DNA from: Marinobacter sp.
GTDB lineage: Bacteria; Pseudomonadota; Gammaproteobacteria; Pseudomonadales; Oleiphilaceae
DNA: 33,349 nt
Assembly (NCBI GenBank): GCA_018066865.1
Contig: JAGPVT010000154.1
Coordinates: 1 to 33,349 of the forward strand
Direction: 5' to 3'
Part shown: piece by piece, positions 1 through 6,763 of the stretch
Position numbering within the stretch: position 1 is the stretch's first letter
How the letters are laid out: every line of letters begins with the position of its first letter
The notes under the pieces: generated by a model
What the model saw: only the letters and a program-made list of their open reading frames with translations
Database searches by the model: none
What the model was told of the DNA's origin: nothing
Made by a program: the position numbers and the translations under genes

Positions 1-395
1 TTTGGTTTGACGTAGTACTTCACGCCGGCCTCGGGCCCTGCGAAGAAGGTCTCATCAACACCGTCCCCATAGATGCCACCAATGTTTGCACCAATAAATG
101 GCTGCCATTTCCCTGCATCAAAATGATAATCCCCGAACACCCGGGTCGCACCATTCCAGCTTGAGTCATTATCGGAATCGGCAAAGCCAACACTTTGGCG
201 AATACCAAAAACTGTGTGGTCTGAGTAAAACTGGCCAAGATCAAAGCTGATACTGGTAGTGTTGTTATCGAAGCCAGAGTCGCTCGCTCCGGAACCCGAA
301 AGGGTAAAGAGCCGATCGCCGGCCTCAGGTTCAGCTAATGCAAGCGCTGGCGATACAGTCAGGCACAAAACGGCCAAAGAATTTTTCCACTGCAT
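1..395 (-). CDS. Outer-membrane beta-barrel protein, 5' part only (runs off the left edge)
   Basis: The open frame starts at an ATG (395-393) and stays open to the window edge, giving 131 residues. The start is set by an AGGAGAA ribosome-binding site seven bases upstream. The first 22 residues (MQWKNSLAVLCLTVSPALALA) form a Sec signal peptide ending in ALA. The rest alternates polar and aromatic residues with short Gly/Asp/Asn-rich turns (GSGASDSGFDNN, FADSDNDSS, IGGIYGDGVDE), as expected for short transmembrane beta-strands of an outer-membrane barrel. Phrases such as WQPFIGANIGG and FFAGPEAGVKYYV resemble OmpA/OmpW-like barrels. The exact family and substrate cannot be read from the fragment. 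An AT-rich stretch at about 460-470 on the minus strand could be its -10 region. Confidence 0.75.
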   Translation of the reverse strand, partial: MQWKNSLAVLCLTVSPALALAEPEAGDRLFTLSGSGASDSGFDNNTTSISFDLGQFYSDHTVFGIRQSVGFADSDNDSSWNGATRVFGDYHFDAGKWQPFIGANIGGIYGDGVDETFFAGPEAGVKYYVKP

Positions 396-841
396 AGCAC
401 TTTCTCCTACATGATTCGGCAGCATACAAGCAAAAATGCTGTGCCGCCGAACGTTGATTAACACTATATAAAGCGTAGAGCAGGCTCGAACGTTTGGTGA
501 TCACCTAACAGAATTTGTAATGTTCCGCAGCGACGCTCCTCACAAATATACGTGTTCAAGGTGGCAATTGGTTGGCACCTGCTACTCCCAATAAACACCC
601 GCTTTGTGGGCTGAAAAGCTGCCACCTGCATCTCTATATAGTAGCTTGATTTTATGGTTTTTTCTTTCAGTTTTGGCACTTAAACTGAAGGTTGGTGTCA
701 TGAAAAGCGACGTATTATTATGGGGTTACAGGCAGTTCTTTCAGCGATCCCTGACATATTTTATGGTCCACTTTCACAGTGAAAATAGACCATAAAACAT
801 GAACAAATTTTAACCAGAAAGAGCGGTAACTGCACCGCCAC
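396..841. other. Non-coding interval with one hairpin
   Basis: No convincing gene is seen. Short open frames here lack ribosome-binding sites and family resemblance. It holds the 5' leader of the minus-strand beta-barrel gene and an imperfect palindrome at 759-797. It lies next to pseudogene debris, so it is probably decayed accessory DNA. Confidence 0.5.
759..797. repeat. 39-bp imperfect palindrome (two-part stem)
   Basis: The outer arms TTTTATGGTC (759-768) and GACCATAAAA (788-797) are exact reverse complements. An inner TTTCAC / GTGAAA pair flanks the centre, separated from the outer arms by a short mismatched step. No U-tract follows on either strand, so this is not an obvious terminator. 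It could be an operator, a small structured element or an IS end relic. It lies immediately beyond the hydrolase pseudogene fragment. Confidence 0.6.
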
Positions 842-1035
842 TTCCGGCATTAGCCGGCAATCAATGGCGAATACGCAGGCGTGTGCCAACCTCGACAACC
901 GGTCAGTAATGGCGCGATGGCTTTTGGGGTTGCCAGCGATCCAGAACCGCTGTGAATGTAGAGAATCCGGCGGTTGGGTTCTGATCCAGGTGCTATCACC
1001 CATTCCCCCTTGGGCGCGCGGTTAGCATTGAACAA
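842..1035 (-). pseudogene. Alpha/beta-hydrolase (HSL/lipase-type) remnant, frameshifted
   Basis: Two minus-strand frames together resemble a hormone-sensitive-lipase-type alpha/beta hydrolase. The first, from about 1035, reads GEWVIAPGSEPNRRILYIH and then degenerates where the HGGG oxyanion motif is expected. The second resumes with FWIAGNPKSHRAITDRLSRL and FAIDCRLMPE, matching the usual HGGGFW..G and DYRLAPEH blocks. Reading CACAGCGGT followed directly by TTCTGG suggests that about four bases were lost at the oxyanion loop, shifting the frame. The family's N-terminal cap and the whole catalytic half (GDSAGG motif, Asp, His) are absent. The family is inferred from motif order, not from a search. 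Confidence 0.6.
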
Positions 1036-1086
1036 CCGTTACTGGTTGAAGCAAAAACCTTTGGCTTGGCTTAACGTATTGAAGCC

Positions 1087-1287
1087 TTACGTGAAATTGC
1101 AGGGGTAGGGGGTAATCCCTCCATTTTTAGCGGAGGGATTACCTACCGATTTACCACCCAGCGATATGGGTCTGGGGAACCTTCCCGGATCGGCGTACTT
1201 ATAAATGGTCGATCTTGCCAGGCCGGTTTTCCCAATCACTTCTGCCAGTCTCAAAACTTCCATATCATCATTCCCATTCTTGTTCAT
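1087..1287 (-). CDS. AlpA-like phage/island transcriptional regulator, C-terminally truncated
   Basis: The 66-residue product has the AlpA family pattern (small MerR-like winged HTH regulators of prophages and islands): VLRLAEVIGKTGLARSTIYKY, a loop with FPRPISLGG, then KSVG. In intact members the SVG is followed by a Trp and a helix of the W-x-E-x-E-V-x-x-W type. Here it is replaced by NPSAKNGGITPYPCNFT, encoded by a 12-bp inverted repeat (1111-1143). The recognition helix is present, but the terminal helix is missing, so the gene is probably broken or has a new tail. AlpA proteins normally activate or repress excision/integrase genes, but no integrase is visible here. The start at 1287 lacks a strong ribosome-binding site; the internal ATG at MEVLRL is an alternative. 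Confidence 0.65.
   Translation of the reverse strand: MNKNGNDDMEVLRLAEVIGKTGLARSTIYKYADPGRFPRPISLGGKSVGNPSAKNGGITPYPCNFT
1111..1143. repeat. Perfect 12-bp inverted repeat truncating the AlpA-like ORF
   Basis: Arms GGTAATCCCTCC (1111-1122) and GGAGGGATTACC (1132-1143) are exact reverse complements around a 9-base AT-rich loop. A further GGTA/TACC pair outside the arms can form if three G residues bulge. The element sits exactly where the AlpA coding similarity ends. It may be the end of an inserted element, a terminator-like hairpin or an island boundary. Confidence 0.7.
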
Positions 1288-1429
1288 AATACTTACTGGA
1301 AATTAGCGAGGTACCAGCGTCTGGAATTCGGTGTTGGTACGATTGCCATTATTCGCCACAACTTTATACAGGGCGACGCCACTTTCTGTTGGTAATGTTT
1401 TCAGAACACAACAAGAAAGGAGGGCTGTT

Positions 1430-1591
1430 ATGGGATTTGTTTCGTGTCTTGAGGATCAGCAAAAGCGGTTTGAGTCTGACTGCCACATTCTTCACCGTGA
1501 TATTCGGTCAGGGAAGGCGGATGGTGAATCTGCAAAAAAGACGCTTGGCGCCTGCTTGGTGACGCTCAGGTGTGTTGGGCTAAGATACTGA
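1430..1591 (+). CDS. Small hypothetical protein (53 aa), possibly the first half of a frameshifted gene
   Basis: The start is chosen at 1430 because a very strong AAAGGAGG ribosome-binding site lies seven bases upstream; the more upstream in-frame start at 1331 has no such signal. The product begins MGFVSCLEDQQKRFESDC and is charged and helix-prone, with no family I recognise. Its 3' end overlaps the next ORF by 22 bases in another frame. Both are plus strand and both are rich in charged helical sequence, so either they are translationally coupled or one ancestral gene suffered a frameshift near 1570-1590. It lies in the probable island remnant beside tRNA-Pro. Confidence 0.5.
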   Translation: MGFVSCLEDQQKRFESDCHILHRDIRSGKADGESAKKTLGACLVTLRCVGLRY

Positions 1592-1893
1592 GATATTTGG
1601 ATGAATTAACTCTGCCAGATTTTGGCGACAGAGAGAGCCCGCAGGAGCTTCGTGAGCGGTGTTCTGAACAGGAGGTTGTCGTTGCTGAGGTAGAGCAGAG
1701 ATCGTCTCGTCTTGGCGATCTGGCTGGGTTGATGTGTCTGCAAAACCAGTTGCTTCAGGAGCAGTTGAAACAAGAGCGCAATCGCCGCAGACAATTAAAG
1801 CGGGATTTTGAGAAAATGGGCGGTGAGGACTTCGGCCGACTTGTGGAGCCGTTTCTTACAAAGGAGATGTTTGAGAAGCACGCGAAACGGTGA
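1570..1893 (+). CDS. Hypothetical coiled-coil protein (up to 107 aa)
   Basis: The frame opens at a GTG (1570) inside the end of the preceding small ORF. Residues about 25-90 are strongly heptad-like and charged (ELRERCSEQEVVVAEVEQ, LLQEQLKQERNRRRQLKRD), which suggests a coiled coil. No enzyme motif is seen and I do not recognise the family. There is no separate ribosome-binding site for the GTG, so translation probably depends on the upstream ORF by coupling, or the two are a single frameshifted gene. The downstream neighbour is the terminator of the oppositely oriented tRNA-Pro. The context is accessory and phage-like; any function is unknown. Confidence 0.5.
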   Translation: MCWAKILRYLDELTLPDFGDRESPQELRERCSEQEVVVAEVEQRSSRLGDLAGLMCLQNQLLQEQLKQERNRRRQLKRDFEKMGGEDFGRLVEPFLTKEMFEKHAKR

Positions 1894-1921
1894 CGAAAAA
1901 GGCTTTTTCTCAGAAACAACA

Positions 1922-1947
1922 AAGCCCGACTCTTTCGAGACCGGGCT
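1922..1947 (-). terminator. Rho-independent terminator of tRNA-Pro
   Basis: On the minus strand AGCCCG ... CTC-GAAA-GAG ... CGGGCT forms a GC-rich stem with a GAAA tetraloop, followed by TTTGTTGTTTC. It starts 17 bases past the tRNA CCA end. It may also serve the plus-strand coiled-coil ORF ending at 1893. Confidence 0.75.
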
Positions 1948-1963
1948 AAGTGTTTGATAAATC

Positions 1964-2040
<77 letters not shown>

Positions 2041-2134
2041 ATACGCTATATGCCGTCGTTTCGAAACCGGGCTTTGATACCAAGCTTTGATGACATGAGC
2101 CAAAGAGACTTAAAGAGGAATCTCAGTGGCTTAG

Positions 2135-2196
2135 CGGGAGCGAAGTCTACACTAGCCCAAAGCAAAAATAAACAGACTTTGTGGGTTTCGCTCCCG
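2135..2196 (-). terminator. Composite hairpin after the glutamate-synthase-like gene
   Basis: Ten-base arms CGGGAGCGAA (2135-2144) and TTCGCTCCCG (2187-2196) pair exactly, starting six bases past the stop codon of the upstream minus-strand gene. Between them CCCAC-AAAG and CTTTGGG (minus-strand reading) can form an inner stem around a T-rich loop. No long U-tract follows the outer stem, so it is either a terminator read at the inner stem (the inner loop contains TTTATTTTTG) or a structured 3' UTR. Confidence 0.5.
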
Positions 2197-2201
2197 GATT
2201 T

Positions 2202-3845
2202 TTAGCGGAGCTTGGTTTCTCTGAGCTTCTGCACGAACTCTGGCGGATCAAAGCTGTCTGGTTGCGATACAGCCCAGTATTTATCAAAGACCGCCATGCC
2301 GGTTTTACCCTCTAGCAGTGCGCCGGGCGCAAGGAAGGGGAACAGGTCGATGTACGAGTGTACTTTCGTTTTCGACACCCGGCGAACAATGTGCTCGGGT
2401 CCCAGCTCGCCGGGGTGGCGCAGGCCGGAGGCTTCCAGCAGGTTTTGCAGCGCATCCAGAGTGTTTTTGTGGAAGTTGTACACCCTCTTGCTTTTGTCTT
2501 CTACATCCAGCTTGTTGCTTCTTCTGGGGTCCTGAGTGGCAACACCGCTGGGGCAGCGACCAGTATGGCAATTCAGGGCCTGGATGCAGCCCAGTGAAAA
2601 CATGTAGCCGCGGGCCGCGTTGCACCAGTCAGCTCCCAAGGCGAGCGTACGTGCAATATTGAAAGCAGAGGTGATTTTCCCGGCAGCACCAATGGCGATA
2701 TCTTCCCTTAGATTGGTGCCCACCAGAGTGTTGTGAACCAGAAGAAGCGCCTCTGTCATGGGCGTGCCAATACGATTGATGAACTCCAGGGGCGCTGCGC
2801 CAGTGCCACCTTCGCCGCCGTCTACAACAATAAAGTCGGGCTTGCGCCCGGTCTCGAGCATCGCTTTAACAATAGCAAACCATTCCCAGGGGTGGCCGAT
2901 AGCCAGCTTGAAACCCACTGGTTTACCTCCGGACAGTTCGCGGAGCTGGTCCAGAAACTCAAGCATTTCAATGGGCGTTGAAAAGGCCGAGTGCTGTGCG
3001 GGCGATATGCAGTCTTCGCCAACGGATACACCTCGGGCTTCTGCAATTTCCGGTGTTACTTTGGCGCCGGGGAGAATGCCTCCGTGGCCGGGTTTTGCAC
3101 CCTGAGATAGTTTGACCTCTATCATTTTTACCTGATCGATCGTCGCATTTCTTGCAAACTGTTCAGGGCTGAATGTGCCATCTTTGTTCCGACAGCCGAA
3201 GTAGCCGGAACCGATTTCCCAGACCAGGTCGCCCCCGGGCTCCTTGTGATAGCGGGAGATAGAGCCTTCGCCTGTGTCGTGATAGAAGTCGCCCATTTTG
3301 GCGCCCGTGTTCAGACTCAGAATCGCGTTGGCAGAAAGCGAGCCAAAGCTCATGGCAGAGATGTTGAAAACGCTTGCGTTATAGGGCTTGGCGCAGCGCG
3401 AGCCAATCTGCACACGGAAGTTGCTATTCGCGATTTTTGATGGTTTGAGGGAGTGATTTATCCATTCGAAACCGTCTTCATACATTTTCAGTTGCGAGCC
3501 AAAGGGGCGCTTGTCCAGCACATTTTTGGCGCGCTGATAGATGAGGGTGCGCTGATCCCTTGAAAAGGGCTGTTCGTCGTTATCAGACTGAATAAAGTAC
3601 TGGCGGATTTCGGGCCCTATGGACTCAAAAAGGTAACGGAAGTGCACCATAATGGGGTAGTTTCGGCTGATCGTGCGCGATTTCTGCAGCAAGTCGTAGG
3701 TGCCAAGAATCGCCAGGGCACCAAATATACCCGTGAAAATATACCCTCCCTCAAGGTGCAGGCTGAGTGCCAGAGAGACAATAAAGCCTGAAATGCTGAT
3801 CACATAGGCTGAGTAGCGCATTGGGAAGGTAGTTGTTTTCTCCAT
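2202..3845 (-). CDS. Membrane-anchored FMN-binding glutamate synthase-like protein
   Basis: The product (547 aa) matches the FMN/synthase domain of the glutamate synthase large subunit (GltB) but lacks the N-terminal Gln amidotransferase domain. Residues 10-50 form two hydrophobic segments, suggesting membrane anchoring. The TIM-barrel part shows MSFGSLS (165-171), GEGSISRYH (192-200), KPGHGGILPG (251-260) and VDGGEGGTGAAP (341-352), all typical of the FMN/2-oxoglutarate site. Cys420-x5-Cys426-x4-Cys431 reproduces the [3Fe-4S] spacing of GltB. This family is common in proteobacteria as 'FMN-binding glutamate synthase family protein'; its real substrate is not established. It stands alone, divergent from a BCCT transporter. 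The start at 3845 is the natural one before the first membrane helix. Confidence 0.9.
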   Translation of the reverse strand: MEKTTTFPMRYSAYVISISGFIVSLALSLHLEGGYIFTGIFGALAILGTYDLLQKSRTISRNYPIMVHFRYLFESIGPEIRQYFIQSDNDEQPFSRDQRTLIYQRAKNVLDKRPFGSQLKMYEDGFEWINHSLKPSKIANSNFRVQIGSRCAKPYNASVFNISAMSFGSLSANAILSLNTGAKMGDFYHDTGEGSISRYHKEPGGDLVWEIGSGYFGCRNKDGTFSPEQFARNATIDQVKMIEVKLSQGAKPGHGGILPGAKVTPEIAEARGVSVGEDCISPAQHSAFSTPIEMLEFLDQLRELSGGKPVGFKLAIGHPWEWFAIVKAMLETGRKPDFIVVDGGEGGTGAAPLEFINRIGTPMTEALLLVHNTLVGTNLREDIAIGAAGKITSAFNIARTLALGADWCNAARGYMFSLGCIQALNCHTGRCPSGVATQDPRRSNKLDVEDKSKRVYNFHKNTLDALQNLLEASGLRHPGELGPEHIVRRVSKTKVHSYIDLFPFLAPGALLEGKTGMAVFDKYWAVSQPDSFDPPEFVQKLRETKLR

Positions 3846-4016
3846 GAATATCTCGTGGGTGCTTTCGGTGGCTTGTATCGGATGGCTTGCTTCATTTTGA
3901 CAGGGCCGGGTATATCGATACGACGCTTGACTGATATCCGATTGATGAAGCTTTCAGCTTTGGTGTTCTGAATTTAGTCTATCCTGATAGTTGGTGTCTC
4001 CATTGTGACGTTTTTG

Positions 4017-4036
4017 ATGTTTTGAGCTCAAAACAT
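4017..4036. promoter_or_regulatory. Perfect 20-bp palindrome, candidate operator of the BCCT gene
   Basis: The half-site ATGTTTTGAG is followed without spacer by its exact reverse complement. It lies 80 bases upstream of the GTG start of the transporter and about 170 bases upstream of the divergent glutamate-synthase-like gene. The size and symmetry suit a dimeric repressor, for example of TetR type. A looser GTAACG / CGTTAC pair lies closer to the gene (4052-4089). Confidence 0.6.
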
Positions 4037-4116
4037 TAGTATGGCGCGCCTGTAACGTTTGAATCCGGATTATGACGAGTATTCGTTACTAAACTCAGAA
4101 CCAGGAGGCGCCAAAC

Positions 4117-5709
4117 GTGGGCGACGTAGTTAAAGACGAGTATCAGACGGATTACGTGGCCGGCCAGGATAATATCAAACCATTCGGGCTGGATCTGCAC
4201 GCACCGGTATTTCCGATCACCGCAATACTGGTGGTTGTTTTTGTCATGGGAACGCTGATGTTTCCGGAGGCCTCCAAGGAATTGCTGGACGGCGCCAAAC
4301 TGGACATCATTGCAACCTTTGACTGGTTTTTCCTGCTAAGCGCCAACATTTTTGTCATCGTGTGTATTGCGTTGATTTTCATGCCTGTGGGGAAAATCCG
4401 CCTGGGTGGAATGGATTCCAAGCCTGAGTTCTCAACCATATCCTGGTTTTCCATGCTTTTTGCGGCTGGCATGGGTATCGGCCTGATGTTCTGGGCCGTT
4501 GCAGAGCCCGTGGCCTATTACACTGGTTGGTACGGGACTCCTTTTGACGTGGTTGCCAACACACCTGAAGCCCGTGATCTTGCCATGGGCGCCACCATGT
4601 ATCATTGGGGTCTTCATCCTTGGGCGGTTTACTCTATTGTTGCGCTCTCGTTAGCGTTCTTTTCGTTCAATAAGGGTATGCCACTGACCATCCGATCTGC
4701 CTTTTTTCCTCTGCTGAAGGACAAAGTGTGGGGCTGGCCCGGCCATATTATTGATATCCTGGCAGTTGTTGCGACCATTTTCGGCCTGGCGACGTCTCTT
4801 GGTTTCGGTGCACAACAAGCGGCCTCCGGCTTGAGCTACTTGTTTGGCATGAGCTCTGGCATCAACGTTCAAATGGCTATCATCGTTGGTGTGACCGCTG
4901 TTGCGCTTATGTCTGTGCTGCGCGGTCTTGACGGCGGGGTTAAGGTGCTAAGTAACATCAACATGGCCTTGGCGGGCATCTTGCTGTTCTTCATTATTTT
5001 TGCCGGCCCGACCATGAGCATTCTGGAAAACATATGGGCGACCAGTGTCAGCTATGTGACCAACATCGTGCCATTGAGCAACCCGTTTGGGCGTGAAGAC
5101 GAAACCTGGCTGCGTGGCTGGACGGTATTCTACTGGGCCTGGTGGATTTCCTGGTCACCTTTCGTGGGTATGTTTATTGCGCGGGTTTCCAAAGGCCGGA
5201 CTGTTCGTGAATTTGTGACAGCTGTTTTGATCATACCGACAGTGATTACCACGGTGTGGATGAGCTCCTTTGGTGGCTCAGCGTTGGAGCAGATCGATAA
5301 AGGTATCGGTGTGCTTGCAGAAAAGGGTATTACCGAGGTTTCTCTGGCCACATTCCAGATGTTTGAACACCTGCCGTTCACAGGCATCCTTTCGTTTATC
5401 GGCATTGTGTTGGTGCTCGTGTTCTTTATAACGTCGTCGGACTCCGGCTCACTGGTTATCGACAGCATAACCGCCGGTGGTAAAACCGATGCGCCCACAG
5501 CACAGCGTGTATTCTGGGTGGTGATGGAAGGGGCCATTGCAGCGGCCTTGATCTTTGGCGGCGGTGCAGATGCGCTGGGTGCTATCCAGGCAACGGCGAT
5601 CAGTGCGGGCTTACCCTTCACGGTGATTCTACTGGTCATGACCTGGGGCCTGTTGAAAGGCCTGACCCATGAGCGCAAGTTGCTGATCGCCAGAGGCGAG
5701 ATGACATAA
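4117..5709 (+). CDS. BCCT family transporter (betaine/carnitine/choline type)
   Basis: This 530-residue, 12-helix protein belongs to the betaine-choline-carnitine transporter family, which imports quaternary-ammonium osmolytes with Na+ or H+. Diagnostic stretches are GMGIGLMFWAVAEPVAYY (about residues 125-142) and the WAWWISWSPFVGMFIARVSKGRT signature (about 342-364), which contains the aromatic substrate box. The GTG start at 4117 is preceded by CCAGGAGG at good spacing. The C-terminus is short, unlike the long regulatory tail of BetT, so it resembles the shorter Na+-coupled members. Which substrate it takes cannot be told. A 20-bp palindrome upstream suggests a dedicated repressor. Its presence fits the osmolyte-producing lifestyle suggested by the glucosylglycerate operon. 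Confidence 0.93.
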   Translation: MGDVVKDEYQTDYVAGQDNIKPFGLDLHAPVFPITAILVVVFVMGTLMFPEASKELLDGAKLDIIATFDWFFLLSANIFVIVCIALIFMPVGKIRLGGMDSKPEFSTISWFSMLFAAGMGIGLMFWAVAEPVAYYTGWYGTPFDVVANTPEARDLAMGATMYHWGLHPWAVYSIVALSLAFFSFNKGMPLTIRSAFFPLLKDKVWGWPGHIIDILAVVATIFGLATSLGFGAQQAASGLSYLFGMSSGINVQMAIIVGVTAVALMSVLRGLDGGVKVLSNINMALAGILLFFIIFAGPTMSILENIWATSVSYVTNIVPLSNPFGREDETWLRGWTVFYWAWWISWSPFVGMFIARVSKGRTVREFVTAVLIIPTVITTVWMSSFGGSALEQIDKGIGVLAEKGITEVSLATFQMFEHLPFTGILSFIGIVLVLVFFITSSDSGSLVIDSITAGGKTDAPTAQRVFWVVMEGAIAAALIFGGGADALGAIQATAISAGLPFTVILLVMTWGLLKGLTHERKLLIARGEMT

Positions 5710-5723
5710 TAATGTAAGCAATG

Positions 5724-5767
5724 AAGCGTAAAAAAACCGGAGCCTTGGCTTCGGTTTTTTTACGCTT
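5724..5767. terminator. Strong bidirectional terminator
   Basis: Near-perfect inverted repeat: AAGCGTAAAAAAACCGGAGCC pairs with its complement around a TTG loop. The GC core is flanked by an A-run on one side and a T-run on the other, so it can terminate both the plus-strand transporter (stop at 5709) and the converging minus-strand ligase operon (stop at 5815). Confidence 0.93.
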
Positions 5768-5814
5768 GTCAGTCAGAAAGTCAGAAAATCCGATGGGAAT
5801 GATGTGTTTGTGGC

Positions 5815-6762
5815 TTAGAGGCTGGCGAAGGTTTCCATCGCGTAGTTTGCCCGTTCTCTGGGCGTAAAGTGAGGGCGTTTCAGGCTTTCAATAGCCCTTA
5901 GCCTTGGCAGCAACCCGCGTCCGTTTGCCATTTGAATTGCCAAGCCGGGGCGAGCGTTGAGTTCAAGCAGTAAGGGGCCTTCGTTGGCGTCTACCACAAG
6001 ATCAACACCCATATAGCCCAGGCCGGTCGCCTCATAACAGCGTGAGGCCATTTCGAGCATCTCTTCCCAGTCTTCAATGTTGATGTTTTCCAATGCCAGG
6101 CCGGTGTCTGGATGAAGCGTAATGGGGCGGTTGAACTGCACCGCATTCAGGCTTTTACCTGTGCCTATGTCCAGGCCCACACCTACAGCGCCTTGGTGCA
6201 GGTTGGCTTTGCCATCAGATGCAGTGGTTGCAAGCCGCAGCATGGCCATAACCGGGTAGCCCTGAAACACGACTATCCGTATGTCAGGAACGCCCTGGTG
6301 AGAGTATCGGGCCAGAGAAGGGGCCGACTCCACCAGATTTTCAACAATGGCGACATCGGGCGTGCCTGCAAGCGAATAGAGACCCGCCAGAATATTGGTC
6401 AGGTGCCGCTCCAGCACAGGCGCGCCCACACGGGCTCCGGATGCTTTTACAAAGTAATCCTCATCCCGGCCCGTAATCACCGTAATGCCTTTGCCGCCGG
6501 AGCCTTTTGCGGGCTTGATGGCAAAACCTGCGAGGCCCTCAGCCATTTCCCTGAAATGGGATATCTCATGCTGTTGCTTTACAACCTGCAGGAGTTTCGG
6601 CGTTTTTACACCATACTCGGCAACAACCAGCTTGGTTTTGAGCTTGTTGTCTACCAGTGGATAGGACGAGCGCTCGTTGTAACGCGCAATATAGTCCACG
6701 TTGCGCCGATTCATGTTCAGTATGCCTAGCCGGGTCAGCGAGCGCGGGGAGATCCAGTCCAT
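5815..6762 (-). CDS. RimK-like ATP-grasp alpha-L-glutamate ligase homologue
   Basis: This 315-residue ATP-grasp protein is related to RimK, which adds glutamate to protein or peptide C-termini. Visible features are the N-terminal NRRN...YN segment, the glycine-rich nucleotide loop KPAKGSGGKG (83-92), IVENLV (139-144), PDIRIVVF (159-166), GVDL with Asp254, and the metal-binding ELNARPG (267-273). It belongs to the subgroup that always travels with a transglutaminase-like membrane protein, and the two genes directly upstream are exactly that partner and a retropepsin-like protease. Only one base separates its ATG from the upstream stop, so translation is coupled. It is expected in the cytosol, making an amide bond with an amino acid; the acceptor is unknown. 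Confidence 0.88.
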   Translation of the reverse strand: MDWISPRSLTRLGILNMNRRNVDYIARYNERSSYPLVDNKLKTKLVVAEYGVKTPKLLQVVKQQHEISHFREMAEGLAGFAIKPAKGSGGKGITVITGRDEDYFVKASGARVGAPVLERHLTNILAGLYSLAGTPDVAIVENLVESAPSLARYSHQGVPDIRIVVFQGYPVMAMLRLATTASDGKANLHQGAVGVGLDIGTGKSLNAVQFNRPITLHPDTGLALENINIEDWEEMLEMASRCYEATGLGYMGVDLVVDANEGPLLLELNARPGLAIQMANGRGLLPRLRAIESLKRPHFTPRERANYAMETFASL

Positions 6763-6763
6763 A

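Noticed and set aside
1087..1143. Possible integron attC site or CRISPR-like repeat around the 12-bp inverted repeat
   Set aside because: No RYYYAAC/GTTRRRY core pair, no integron integrase and no regularly spaced repeats are present.
3897..3925. TTGACA upstream of the BCCT gene as a -35 element
   Set aside because: No acceptable -10 hexamer at 16-18 bases; TATATC lies only eight bases away.
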